Assembly (NCBI RefSeq): GCF_019392245.1
Contig: NZ_JAHXRL010000002.1
Coordinates: 434,001 to 498,000 of the forward strand
Source of the DNA: Sulfitobacter sp. CW3
Lineage (GTDB): Bacteria; Pseudomonadota; Alphaproteobacteria; Rhodobacterales; Rhodobacteraceae
Direction: 5' to 3'
DNA: 64,000 nucleotides
Positions 16,717 through 25,859 of this stretch are shown here, one piece after another. Within the stretch, counting starts at the first letter, position 1. Each line of letters opens with the position of its first letter. A program made the translations under genes and the position numbers. Below the pieces are notes generated by a model, which saw only the letters and a program-made list of their open reading frames with translations, ran no database searches and was not told where the DNA came from.

Positions 16717-19545
16717 ATGACGCCGAAGCAACCCGTTCTTGACCTTAGCCCGCCCGTTTCGGACGAAATTCGCAAAACCACCTGCTATATGTGCGCCTGC
16801 CGCTGCGGCATCAATGTGCATATGAAAACCAACGCCGACGGCGACATGAAGGTCGCCTATATCGAGGGCAATCGCGACCACCCCATCAACAAAGGCGTGC
16901 TATGTGCCAAGGGCAGCGCGGGCATCATGCAACACAACGCCCCGGCCAGACTGCGCAAGCCCCTGAAACGAGTGGGCGAACGTGGATCGGGCGAGTTCGA
17001 GGAAATCGAATGGGAAGAGGCACTGCAAATCGCCACCGATTGGTTGGCCCCCATACGTGCCAATGCCCCCGAGAAGCTGGCGTTTTTCACAGGCCGCGAT
17101 CAATCGCAAAGCTTCACCTCATATTGGGCGCAAAACTTTGGCACGCCCAACTATGCCGCACATGGCGGATTTTGTTCGGTCAACATGGCCGCCGCTGGCA
17201 TCTACACGATGGGCGGCGCGTTCTGGGAATTCGGCCAGCCCGATTGGGACCATACCAAACTGTTCATGCTGTTTGGCGTCGCCGAAGACCATGACAGCAA
17301 CCCGATCAAGATGGGTATCGGCAAGATCAAAGCACGCGGCGCGCGGGTCATTGGGGTGAACCCGATCCGCACCGGCTATAACGCCGTGGCCGACGATTGG
17401 GTCGGCATTACGCCGGGCACCGACGGGCTGTTCATCCTGTCGATGATCCACTGCCTGATGAAGGCTGGGCGCATTGACCTCGACTATCTCGCGCGGTTCA
17501 CCGATGCCCCCGCACTGGTAAACGGTGACCCTGGGTCGCCCGAATTCGGCCTGTTCCTGCGCGACAAGAACGGCAAGCAACAGGTGATCTGCCGCAAGAC
17601 GGGCAAGCTTACCGCCTTCGACCAACCCGGCGTCCGACCTGATCTGTCAGCCACCCATATTATCGGCGACATCACCCACCGCCCGGTCTTTCACCACATG
17701 GCCGAAAAATACCTGACCGACGATTACGCCCCCGAAGATGTCGCCGACCGCTGCGGTATCCCTGCCCCGCGCATCCGCGCCATTGCAACTGAGATCGCCC
17801 GCGTCGCCTTTGACGAGGCATTCGAGCTGGACCACGAATGGACTGATTTCCGCGGCGATGTTCACAAAACCATGACGGGCCGCCCCGTGTCATTCCACGC
17901 CATGCGCGGCATCTCGGCCCATGCCAACGGGTTCCAGACCTGCCGCGCCCTGCATACCCTCCAGATCATCCTCGGCACGGTAGAGGTCCCCGGCGGCTTT
18001 CGTTTCAAACCACCTTATCCCAAGCCGGCAACCGCACACCCCAAACCCCATTGCGGCGTAACACCCGGTAAACCGCTGGACGGCCCGCATCTGGGGTTCG
18101 TCCAAGGGCCCGCCGATCTGGCGCTAAAAAACGACGGCACCCCGGCGCGCATCGACAAGGCATTCACCTGGGAAAACCCGATGAGCGCCCATGGCCTGAT
18201 GCATATGGTGATCTCGAACGCCCATGCAGGTGATCCCTACAAGATCGACACGCTGTTCATGTACATGGCCAATATGTCGTGGAATTCATCGATGAACACC
18301 GGCGGCGTGATGAAGATGCTGACCGACAAGGACACAAACGGCGATTATGTGATCCCGCGCATCATCTATTCCGATGCCTATTCCTCCGAGATGGTTGCCT
18401 TTGCCGACCTGATCCTGCCCGACACCACCTATCTGGAACGCCACGACTGCATCAGCCTGCTGGACCGCCCGATTTGCGAGGCTGACGCCGCCGCCGATGC
18501 AATCCGCTGGCCGGTGGTGGAACCTGACCGCGATGTGCGCGGTTTTCAATCAGTGCTCTGTGATCTTGGTGCGCGGCTTGGCCTGCCCGGCTTTGTCGAC
18601 GATACAGGCGGCCAGAAATACGCGGACTATGCAGACTATATCACAAACCACGAACGCCGCCCCGGCATCGGCCCGTTGGCGGGCTTTCGTGGCGCGGATG
18701 GCACTCAGGCAGGGCGCGGCGCGGCGAACCCCGATCAACTGAACCGCTATATCCAGAACGGTGGTTTCTTTACACACCACATCCCCGACGGCGCACAGTA
18801 CTACAAACCATGGAACAACGCCTATCAAGACTGGGCCGTAGAAACGGGCCTATATGATGCGCCCCAACCGTACCTGTTTTCCCTCTACGCTGAACCGATG
18901 CGCCGCTTTCAGCTTGCTGCCGAAGGCCACGGCGACCGTCAGCCCCCCGACCATTTGCGCGACCGTATCAAACACACGATGTCCCCCCTGCCAATCTGGT
19001 ACGAAACCGACCAACAGGGCAACGACGGCTTCACGATCACCGCGCTCACCCAGCGCCCCATGGCGATGTACCACAGCTGGGGCAGTCAAAACGCATGGCT
19101 CCGCCAGATCCACGGTCATAACCCGCTCTACCTGCCGACCAAACTGATGCGCGCAAACGACTTGCAAGACGGCGACTGGGCCCGCGTTACGTCCCCCCAT
19201 GGCGAAATCACGGTTCCGGTTATGGAAATGGCCTCCCTGAATGAAAACACCGTCTGGACATGGAACGCCATCGGCAAACGCAAGGGCGCTTGGGCGCTGG
19301 ACGATGCCGCCCCCGAAGCAACCAAAGGCTTCCTGCTCAATCACCTGATCCATGAACTCCTCCCCCCCAAGGGCGACGGCCTGCGCTGGTCCAACGCTGA
19401 CCCGATCACAGGCCAGGCTGCTTGGTTCGACCTCAAAGTCAAAATCGAGAAATCCCCCGCCCAGACAGAATCCAAACCAACCACCCCCAAGCAAAAATCG
19501 CCCGTCGCCGCCGCACCGAAAAACCTCGCTTGGAAATCCAGATAG
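16717..19545 (+). CDS. soeA: molybdopterin oxidoreductase, probable sulfite dehydrogenase catalytic subunit SoeA
   Basis: A 942-residue Mo-bis-MGD enzyme of the DMSO-reductase superfamily. It has an N-terminal [4Fe-4S] site (TTCYMCACRCGI, Cys at about 23, 26 and 30, fourth Cys in GVLCAKG near 63), molybdopterin-binding domains, and a C-terminal MopB domain (RPMAMYHSWGSQNAWLRQIHG). There is no Tat signal, so it should face the cytoplasm like SoeA of Allochromatium vinosum. Position directly after xsc-ackA and before a ferredoxin-like and a NrfD-like gene supports oxidation of the sulfite released by Xsc to sulfate. Related Mo enzymes cannot be fully excluded. Confidence 0.85.
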   Translation: MTPKQPVLDLSPPVSDEIRKTTCYMCACRCGINVHMKTNADGDMKVAYIEGNRDHPINKGVLCAKGSAGIMQHNAPARLRKPLKRVGERGSGEFEEIEWEEALQIATDWLAPIRANAPEKLAFFTGRDQSQSFTSYWAQNFGTPNYAAHGGFCSVNMAAAGIYTMGGAFWEFGQPDWDHTKLFMLFGVAEDHDSNPIKMGIGKIKARGARVIGVNPIRTGYNAVADDWVGITPGTDGLFILSMIHCLMKAGRIDLDYLARFTDAPALVNGDPGSPEFGLFLRDKNGKQQVICRKTGKLTAFDQPGVRPDLSATHIIGDITHRPVFHHMAEKYLTDDYAPEDVADRCGIPAPRIRAIATEIARVAFDEAFELDHEWTDFRGDVHKTMTGRPVSFHAMRGISAHANGFQTCRALHTLQIILGTVEVPGGFRFKPPYPKPATAHPKPHCGVTPGKPLDGPHLGFVQGPADLALKNDGTPARIDKAFTWENPMSAHGLMHMVISNAHAGDPYKIDTLFMYMANMSWNSSMNTGGVMKMLTDKDTNGDYVIPRIIYSDAYSSEMVAFADLILPDTTYLERHDCISLLDRPICEADAAADAIRWPVVEPDRDVRGFQSVLCDLGARLGLPGFVDDTGGQKYADYADYITNHERRPGIGPLAGFRGADGTQAGRGAANPDQLNRYIQNGGFFTHHIPDGAQYYKPWNNAYQDWAVETGLYDAPQPYLFSLYAEPMRRFQLAAEGHGDRQPPDHLRDRIKHTMSPLPIWYETDQQGNDGFTITALTQRPMAMYHSWGSQNAWLRQIHGHNPLYLPTKLMRANDLQDGDWARVTSPHGEITVPVMEMASLNENTVWTWNAIGKRKGAWALDDAAPEATKGFLLNHLIHELLPPKGDGLRWSNADPITGQAAWFDLKVKIEKSPAQTESKPTTPKQKSPVAAAPKNLAWKSR

Positions 19546-19621
19546 CCCCTTCTCTGGCTCGAAAATATCCCGGGGGTATGGGGGCTGGCCCCCACTCCGA
19601 CATCAGCAAAGCAGACCGCAC

Positions 19622-20368
19622 ATGACCGAACTGCCACAAGCCACACAGAAAAAGCTCGGCCTCGTGATCGACCTGGATACCTGTGTCGGCTGCCACGCCT
19701 GCGTGATTTCTTGCAAAGGGTGGAACACTGAAAACTATGGCGCGCCGCTGTCGGATCAGGATGCTTACGGCGCGGACCCGTCTGGCACCTTCCTGAACCG
19801 CGTGCACAGTTACGAAGTCCAGCCTGATACAGGCCCCGCGCAGCTGTTCCACTTTCCCAAATCCTGCCTGCACTGCGAAGACGCGCCCTGCGTCACCGTC
19901 TGCCCGACCGGTGCCAGCTACAAACGCGCCGAGGACGGGATCGTGTTAGTCAACGAATCCGACTGCATCGGTTGCGGGTTGTGCGCGTGGGCCTGCCCTT
20001 ACGGCGCACGCGAACTGGACCAAGCGGCGGGCGTGATGAAAAAATGTACCCTTTGCGTCGACCGCATCTATAACGATAACCTGCCCGAGGAAGACCGTAT
20101 TCCAGCCTGCGTGCGGACCTGCCCGTCGGGCGCGCGGCATTTCGGTGATCTGGGCGACCCCGACAGCGATGTCAGCCAATTGGTTGTCGCGCGCGGCGGC
20201 GTTGATCTGATGCCCGAACAAGGCACCAAGCCGGTGAACAAGTACCTCCCGCCCCGCCCCAAAGACCAAATGCCTGAAATCGACGTGCTCGCCCCCTTTC
20301 TGGCCCCGATAGATCAAGAGCCTAAGGGCTTCCTTGGCTGGCTTGACCGCACATTGGATAAAATCTGA
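19622..20368 (+). CDS. soeB: 4Fe-4S ferredoxin-type electron-transfer subunit, probable SoeB
   Basis: A 248-residue iron-sulfur subunit that should carry electrons from the Mo subunit to the membrane anchor. Four cysteine clusters of the DmsB type are visible: CVGCHACVISCKG near residue 20, CLHCEDAPCVTVCPTG near 82, CIGCGLCAWACPYG near 116, and CTLCVD ... CVRTCPSGA from about 143. The ATG at 19622 starts a normal-length protein; a longer upstream in-frame extension would run back into soeA. The 76-bp gap to soeA contains only a GC-rich hairpin (GGGGGCTGGCCCCC region). Confidence 0.88.
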   Translation: MTELPQATQKKLGLVIDLDTCVGCHACVISCKGWNTENYGAPLSDQDAYGADPSGTFLNRVHSYEVQPDTGPAQLFHFPKSCLHCEDAPCVTVCPTGASYKRAEDGIVLVNESDCIGCGLCAWACPYGARELDQAAGVMKKCTLCVDRIYNDNLPEEDRIPACVRTCPSGARHFGDLGDPDSDVSQLVVARGGVDLMPEQGTKPVNKYLPPRPKDQMPEIDVLAPFLAPIDQEPKGFLGWLDRTLDKI

Positions 20369-21240
20369 TGCACCCTGCACCCTCTGTAATCTTCTTCAGC
20401 GTATTTTCCGGGCTTGGGTTCGGCTTGTTGTTCTGGCTGGGGTTAGGATGGCCCTCTCCCACAGGCGTCGTGGCTTTTGTCTTTTTCGCCATTGCCTATG
20501 TGCTGGCCGTCGGCGGGCTTATTGCGTCCACATTCCATCTGGGCCGCCCCGAACGCGCGCTCAAGGCGTTCAGCCAATTGAAAACCAGCTGGCTCAGCCG
20601 CGAGGCGATCTGCGCAGTGGCGGCTTTGCTCCTGATGGCCGTTTACGGGGCCGGGGCGGTATTTCTTGACCAGCACTGGCGCATCATTGGCGTTCTCGGG
20701 GGCCTGCTATCGCTGGGCACCGTTTTCACCACCTCGATGATCTACGCACAGCTCAAAACCGTACCACGGTGGAACATGCCGCTGACGCCATTGAACTTTC
20801 TGTCGCTGTCCGTTGCCGGCGGTGCGTTGCTTGCGGGCCAAGTGACCTGGGCGCTTTGGCTCATCCTGATGGCGGGTGCTGTTCAATTTGCCACGTGGAT
20901 CATCGGCGATACACGCTTTGCGGCATCTGGCACTACCCTCGCCACGGCCACCCAGTTGGGTCAGATCGGATCGGTGCGCGCGTTCGAGCCGCCCCATACC
21001 GGCACCAACTATCTGCTGCGTGAATTTGTCTATGTGATCGGACGCAAACACGCCTTCAAGCTGCGGGTTATCGCGCTGCTGCTGATATGCGTGTTGCCCC
21101 TCATCCTGCTGCTGGTCCCGTTTTCACATGCCGCTGGCGGGTTGGCTGTTCTTGCCCATGTGGCAGGTGTTCTGACAGCACGCTGGCTGTTCTTTGCCCA
21201 AGCCGAACATGTCGTCGGATTGTACTACGGCAAACGTTAA
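20368..21240 (+). CDS. soeC: DmsC/NrfD-type membrane anchor subunit, probable SoeC
   Basis: A 290-residue integral membrane protein with about eight hydrophobic helices (for example FFSVFSGLGFGLLFWLGLG, VVAFVFFAIAYVLAVGGLIA and LRVIALLLICVLPLILLL). The ASTFHLGRPERALKAFSQLKTSWLSRE segment is typical of the DmsC family. It would anchor SoeAB and pass electrons to the quinone pool. The ATG overlaps the soeB stop by one base (TGATG), so all three subunits are one operon, most likely with xsc-ackA upstream. Confidence 0.88.
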   Translation: MHPAPSVIFFSVFSGLGFGLLFWLGLGWPSPTGVVAFVFFAIAYVLAVGGLIASTFHLGRPERALKAFSQLKTSWLSREAICAVAALLLMAVYGAGAVFLDQHWRIIGVLGGLLSLGTVFTTSMIYAQLKTVPRWNMPLTPLNFLSLSVAGGALLAGQVTWALWLILMAGAVQFATWIIGDTRFAASGTTLATATQLGQIGSVRAFEPPHTGTNYLLREFVYVIGRKHAFKLRVIALLLICVLPLILLLVPFSHAAGGLAVLAHVAGVLTARWLFFAQAEHVVGLYYGKR

Positions 21241-21241
21241 A

Positions 21242-21279
21242 ATGGCGGTGCAAGGTGGGTTTTCACCTTACGCCGCCAT
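21242..21279. terminator. shared hairpin between soeC and dapA
   Basis: Long two-part stem between convergent genes: ATGGCGGTG / CGCCGCCAT outside and AAGGTG / CACCTT inside. On the minus strand it is followed by TTTTAA, so it is a fair intrinsic terminator for dapA. For soeC the trailing sequence is A-rich rather than T-rich. Confidence 0.7.
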
Positions 21280-21296
21280 CAAAAAATGTGCGTGAT

Positions 21297-22172
21297 TTAG
21301 TTCAGCAAACCAGCGTGACGCAGACCGGCATTTACCAATGCCTTGGTCCCGTCCGTCAGGGGCACCAGCGGCAAACGCACCTCATCCGAACACAGACCCA
21401 GCTGGGCCATCGCATATTTCACGCCAACCAAACCCGGCTCGGTAAAGATCGCCTTGTGCAGGGGCATCAGTTTGTCCTGAATGGCCAGTGCAGCCGCATA
21501 ATCACCGGCAAGGCAATGCGCTTGCATCTGACTTAGCAGTTTGGGCGCAACATTCGCAGTCACCGAAATACATCCAACGCCGCCTTGGGCATTAAACCCG
21601 TGTGCTGTGGCATCTTCGCCCGAAAGCTGGATGAACTCTGGCCCGCACAGCATCCGCTGATCGCAGACCCGCGCCAGATCACCGGTTGCATCCTTGACAC
21701 CTACGATGCGCGGCAACTTGGCCAGCTCGGCCATGGTCGCGGGCATCATATCCACAACGGAACGGCCGGGGATGTTATAGATGATAATCGGCAGACCGCA
21801 GGCTTCGTGGATCGCGGTGAAATGCGCGATCAACCCTGCTTGGGTCGGCTTGTTGTAATAGGGGGTTACAACCAGCACCGCATCGGCCCCCACGCTTTCG
21901 GCGTGCTTGGCCAAACGAATGCTTTCGATCGTGTTGTTCGATCCCGCCCCTGCGACAACAGGGATGCGTCCGGCAGCGGCCTTAACCACTTCGGCGACAA
22001 CGGTTTCATGTTCGGCATGGGTCAGCGTGGGCGATTCACCAGTGGTCCCAACCGGGACCAGCCCGTTCGATCCTTCGGCAATGTGCCACTCAACCAGTTT
22101 CTTGAGCGTGTCCAAATCCAGCGCGCCGTTCATAAACGGCGTGACGAGTGCAGGCAGAGAACCTTGTAACAT
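21297..22172 (-). CDS. dapA: 4-hydroxy-tetrahydrodipicolinate synthase
   Basis: Condenses pyruvate with aspartate semialdehyde in lysine and diaminopimelate synthesis. The 291-residue protein has the standard length and motifs: LVTPFMNG at the N-terminus, [14 protein letters not shown] near residue 45, [11 protein letters not shown] (catalytic Tyr near 133) and [14 protein letters not shown] (Schiff-base Lys near 161). The start MLQGSLPAL at 22172 has AAGGAG 7 bp upstream and is preferred to an upstream in-frame extension. It is divergent from the lytic transglycosylase gene, pairing two wall-related functions. Confidence 0.96.
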   Translation of the reverse strand: MLQGSLPALVTPFMNGALDLDTLKKLVEWHIAEGSNGLVPVGTTGESPTLTHAEHETVVAEVVKAAAGRIPVVAGAGSNNTIESIRLAKHAESVGADAVLVVTPYYNKPTQAGLIAHFTAIHEACGLPIIIYNIPGRSVVDMMPATMAELAKLPRIVGVKDATGDLARVCDQRMLCGPEFIQLSGEDATAHGFNAQGGVGCISVTANVAPKLLSQMQAHCLAGDYAAALAIQDKLMPLHKAIFTEPGLVGVKYAMAQLGLCSDEVRLPLVPLTDGTKALVNAGLRHAGLLN

Positions 22173-22301
22173 ATGCACGCTCCTTTTCTTGCGTTGCTGG
22201 GCAGGCGCCCGATTGCTGATTGGCGGCAACGTGAGTTGAAACCCACCCGCCTTACAGTATGTTGCAAGGCTGTAGCCTTTGATCACTAGGAAATGCAAGA
22301 G

Positions 22302-24266
22302 ATGACACGCGCCGCTCTGACGCTGATACTGCTATTCGCCCTTGCTTTGCCTGCACAGGCTGAACGCCCGCGCCCCTTGGGTTGGGCAATGGATGCAGTA
22401 CGCGCGGGCAATTGGGACAATGCAAAACGGATCGCCCAGCGTGATGGCACCGTGGCCCAAGATGTCGTCGAATGGCACCGCCTGCGCGCAGGGCTGGGAA
22501 CCTATGACGATGTAATGGCATTTCTACAACGCCGCCCCGACTGGCCCGGAGAACCCTATCTGCGCATGAAGTCCGAAGACGCCGTGATTGCCCATGGTGA
22601 CGCGGCTGTGCTGGAGTTCTTTGAGGGAAGGCCCCCACAAACGCCCATCGGGGTGCTTGGGTATGCGACCGCCCTCAAGAACGCGGGGCGTTCAGGTGAA
22701 GCCGACGCGCGGCTGGTTCTGGCGTGGCGCACAATGCCGATGGATGCCGTGTCGCAGGCCCTGTTTATCGCCGCCCACGACCGTTTGCTAAAACCTCATC
22801 ACGCCGCCCGTCTGGATGAACTGTTGTGGCAAAGCGATCACGCTGGGGCCAGACAAATGTTCAATCTGGTCGGCGACGCGGACAAGGCGCTGGCTGAAAC
22901 GCGCATTGCCCTGCAAAACCGCAAGAGCGACGTGAATGAATTGATCAATGCCCTGCCTGCCAGTATGGGCGGCGATGCGGGTCTGCAAAAAGACCGGTTT
23001 GAATGGCGTATCCGCAAAGGGTTCGAAGACAGCGCCAAGGATTTGCTGCTGTCCCAATCCATCAGCGCAGACGCCCTTGGCCAGCCAGAGGCGTGGGCCA
23101 ACCGTCGCCGTGCGCTGGCACGCGATGAAATGCGCAATGGCAACCCAAAACGCGCCTACCAAATGGCATCGCAACATTTTCTTGAGGGCGGATCGAACTT
23201 TGCCGATCTCGAATGGCTGTCTGGTTATATCGCGCTGCGGTTCCTCAAGGATCCAAAGCGCGCCCTGACCCATTTCAAGGCACATGACGGTGCCGTCGAA
23301 TCCCCGATCAGTCAGGGGCGCGCAGGCTATTGGCAGGGGCGCGCCTTGCAGGCCCTGGGTGATACGGAAGGTGCCGCCAAGGCCTATGCCCAAGGGGCGA
23401 AATTCCAGTCGTCCTTCTATGGGCTGCTGGCGGCGGAACGCGGCGGGCTGCCCTTTGATCAGACATTGGCAGGGGAACAACCGACACAGGATTGGCGCAG
23501 CTCCGCATTGGCCCGCGCGCCGTTGTTTCAGGCAGGAATGTTGCTGCAAGCCTCGGGAGAACTGAGCGTGGCAGAGCGGTTCTGGACCCATCTGGCAGAG
23601 CAGTTGATCGAGGATGACGCCGCCATGCTGGGCCAAGCCGCGATTGATATGAAACAGCCCCATCTGGCAGTGATGATCGGCAAGCGGGTTGCGCAGCGGG
23701 GCATTACCATCGCCGCGCCCTATTACCCGCTGCATTCCGCGATCAAGCTGGACCTGAACATGGCCCCCGAAATGGTGCTGGCAATCGCCCGACGCGAAAG
23801 CGAATTTGACCCCGTCGTGCGCAGCCATGTTGGCGCGCGCGGATTGATGCAATTGATGCCGGGCACCGCTGATGATGTGGCGCGTGATCTGGGGATCAGC
23901 GATTTGCATACAACCGACCGGCTGACCGCCGACCCCGATTACAACGCCCGACTGGGATCGGAATACCTGTCGCAAATGGCCGGGCGGTTTAACGGCAATG
24001 TCGTTATGGTGTCAGCCGCCTATAACGCCGGCCCCACACGCCCCGCCCGCTGGATGGACAGTTATGGCGACCCGCGTGAAGGCGACATTGATATCGTCGA
24101 CTGGATCGAGATGATCCCGTTCCGCGAAACCCAGAACTATGTCATGCGGGTCACCGAAAGCCTGCCGGTCTATCGCGCACGGCTTGGCAAAAACCCCTTG
24201 CCGCGCCCCTTTACCGAAGAACTGATCGGATCAACGCTGCTGTCTTTCACGCCAAAAGGTGAATAG
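22302..24266 (+). CDS. slt: soluble lytic murein transglycosylase
   Basis: Periplasmic enzyme that cleaves the MurNAc-GlcNAc bond of peptidoglycan, forming 1,6-anhydroMurNAc. The ~654-residue protein starts with a signal peptide ([20 protein letters not shown]), continues with a long helical superhelix of repeats (residues 30-450), and ends in an SLT domain with the catalytic Glu in [11 protein letters not shown] near residue 500, [13 protein letters not shown] and VSAAYNAGP. The ATG at 22302 (AGGAA 9 bp upstream) is preferred; another ATG at 22293 sits too close to that site. The 3' end overlaps the convergent EamA gene by 36 bp. Confidence 0.93.
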   Translation: MTRAALTLILLFALALPAQAERPRPLGWAMDAVRAGNWDNAKRIAQRDGTVAQDVVEWHRLRAGLGTYDDVMAFLQRRPDWPGEPYLRMKSEDAVIAHGDAAVLEFFEGRPPQTPIGVLGYATALKNAGRSGEADARLVLAWRTMPMDAVSQALFIAAHDRLLKPHHAARLDELLWQSDHAGARQMFNLVGDADKALAETRIALQNRKSDVNELINALPASMGGDAGLQKDRFEWRIRKGFEDSAKDLLLSQSISADALGQPEAWANRRRALARDEMRNGNPKRAYQMASQHFLEGGSNFADLEWLSGYIALRFLKDPKRALTHFKAHDGAVESPISQGRAGYWQGRALQALGDTEGAAKAYAQGAKFQSSFYGLLAAERGGLPFDQTLAGEQPTQDWRSSALARAPLFQAGMLLQASGELSVAERFWTHLAEQLIEDDAAMLGQAAIDMKQPHLAVMIGKRVAQRGITIAAPYYPLHSAIKLDLNMAPEMVLAIARRESEFDPVVRSHVGARGLMQLMPGTADDVARDLGISDLHTTDRLTADPDYNARLGSEYLSQMAGRFNGNVVMVSAAYNAGPTRPARWMDSYGDPREGDIDIVDWIEMIPFRETQNYVMRVTESLPVYRARLGKNPLPRPFTEELIGSTLLSFTPKGE

Positions 24267-25130
24267 GCCAGCGGCGACGATCAAGGCCGCACCTATAGCG
24301 ACGTTGGCACGCACATCTTCGCCAAAAATGCTGATGCCGATGATGCTGGCAAATACCAGTTGCAGATAGGCAAAGGGCTGAACTGCACTGGCCGCCGCGA
24401 CCTCGTAACAACGGATAAGCAACCAATGGCCCGTGACGCCGGTGATGCACAGGCAGCCCATGAATATCCAGTCGGTTGCGATCATCGGTTCCCAGAACCA
24501 GATCCCCGCCGCTGTCATCGCGATTGATCCCGTGACCCCGGTCCAGAAAAAGCTGGTTGCGGTTTTATCTTTGCGGCCCACATAGCGGGTCAACAAACCA
24601 TAGACGGCGAACATGGCCGCCGCGACCAACGGGATGACTGCGGCAGGATTAAAGACATTCATGCCGGGTTGCAGAATGATCAAAACGCCGATGAACCCGA
24701 CACCAATCGCAGACCAACGCCGCCAGCCAACGCTTTCGCCCAAGACGGGGCCAGACAATGCGGCCACCAGCAAGGGGTAACAGGTAAAGACCGCATGGCT
24801 TTCGACCAACCCAAGGATGGTGAATGCGACGATCATCACGCAAATCTCGGCTGCCAACAGCAGCCCGCGAATGGCTTGCAAGACGGGTTGGCTGGTCTTG
24901 GCCGCAGCCCGCAGGCCACCAGCGTTGCGCTTGGCAATCGCGATCACAAAGGCAGCAAAGAACCAATAGCGGATCATGACAACCATCAACACGTTGTATT
25001 CAGACGCCAAATGCCGCGACAGCCCGTCCTGAACAGCGAACACAAAGGTCGTCAGCACCATCAAGGTGATGCCCAGCGGAATGTTGTTTGACTGGGCCAA
25101 TGCTGCCGCTTTGTTGGTCGCGCGGCTCAT
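24231..25130 (-). CDS. EamA/DMT-family permease
   Basis: A 299-residue inner-membrane protein with about ten hydrophobic helices in two EamA repeats (from IPLGITLMVLTTFVFAVQDG and from IPLVAAAMFAVYGLLTRYVG). Members export or import small metabolites; the substrate is not deducible. Its ATG overlaps the mnmD stop (ATGA), so it is co-transcribed with mnmD. Its last 36 bp are also coding for the convergent slt gene on the other strand. Confidence 0.85.
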   Translation of the reverse strand: MSRATNKAAALAQSNNIPLGITLMVLTTFVFAVQDGLSRHLASEYNVLMVVMIRYWFFAAFVIAIAKRNAGGLRAAAKTSQPVLQAIRGLLLAAEICVMIVAFTILGLVESHAVFTCYPLLVAALSGPVLGESVGWRRWSAIGVGFIGVLIILQPGMNVFNPAAVIPLVAAAMFAVYGLLTRYVGRKDKTATSFFWTGVTGSIAMTAAGIWFWEPMIATDWIFMGCLCITGVTGHWLLIRCYEVAAASAVQPFAYLQLVFASIIGISIFGEDVRANVAIGAALIVAAGLFTFWRERQQR

Positions 25131-25798
25131 GTGCGCACCGCCTGTGTCATGTGACGTTTACGGCCATAACCTTGGGTGCGTTGCACCGCGAAACCCGCCG
25201 TTTCCAGCGCCCGCCTGACCGCACCTGCCGCCGTATATGTTGCCGCAGTGCCGAACGGCCCTGTGTGCCGGTATATATCGCTTAGCAAGTCAGGCTCCCA
25301 CAGCTCGGGGTTTTTGGCGGGCGAAAACCCATCAAGAAACCACGCATCGGCCAAGCCGTGCCAACGCGGTACAGTCTGGCGCGCGTCGCCAATGATCACA
25401 TTCACCTCAAGCCCCGGAAATGACATTTCACCACCTTCGGGTGCCCAAGCGTTCAGCAAGGCGTCGCGCTTGCCATCAAAATCGGGAAAGGTCTGGTGCG
25501 CCTGCGCCATGTCTTCGCGCGACATCGGATAGGCCTCGAACGAGGTGAAATTCAGCGTGCCGCGCTGGCCCGACTGCACCCACGCATCCCAGACCACCAA
25601 CAGATTCAGGCCCGTGCCGAACCCCAATTCGCCCACGCGAAACCCGTCACGGAACCGGCGGGGCAGATCATTACCTTGCAAAAATACATGGCGGGTTTCA
25701 GCGACACCGTCGTCAAGGCTGAAATAGGGATCATCGAATTTGGTCGACACCGGAACGCCGCTTTCTTTCCATTCGATATCAGCTGTCTGGTTCTCCAT
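25127..25798 (-). CDS. mnmD: tRNA 5-methylaminomethyl-2-thiouridine methyltransferase MnmD
   Basis: SAM-dependent methyltransferase that completes mnm5s2U at the wobble position of some tRNAs; it corresponds to the N-terminal half of enterobacterial MnmC. The 223-residue protein has the SAM-binding GELGFGTGLNLLVVWDAW near residue 70, the Asp-containing VIIGDARQTVP and the WFLDGFSPAKNPELW motif of this family. The start MENQTADIEWKE at 25798 lies 61 bp from the divergent FAD gene, which encodes the likely other half. Confidence 0.92.
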   Translation of the reverse strand: MENQTADIEWKESGVPVSTKFDDPYFSLDDGVAETRHVFLQGNDLPRRFRDGFRVGELGFGTGLNLLVVWDAWVQSGQRGTLNFTSFEAYPMSREDMAQAHQTFPDFDGKRDALLNAWAPEGGEMSFPGLEVNVIIGDARQTVPRWHGLADAWFLDGFSPAKNPELWEPDLLSDIYRHTGPFGTAATYTAAGAVRRALETAGFAVQRTQGYGRKRHMTQAVRT

Positions 25799-25859
25799 GG
25801 GGCGGCCTTGTGTTATCGGGACTTTTGAAAACACTGAGCAAAAAGGGCAAGGATTAGCA

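Noticed and set aside
16717-21240. Formate dehydrogenase or polysulfide/thiosulfate reductase identity for the Mo enzyme operon
   Set aside because: No Tat signal is present, and linkage to xsc-ackA favours a sulfite dehydrogenase of the SoeABC type; not excluded by sequence alone.
22788-23975. 395-codon minus-strand frame
   Set aside because: Antisense shadow of the lytic transglycosylase gene.
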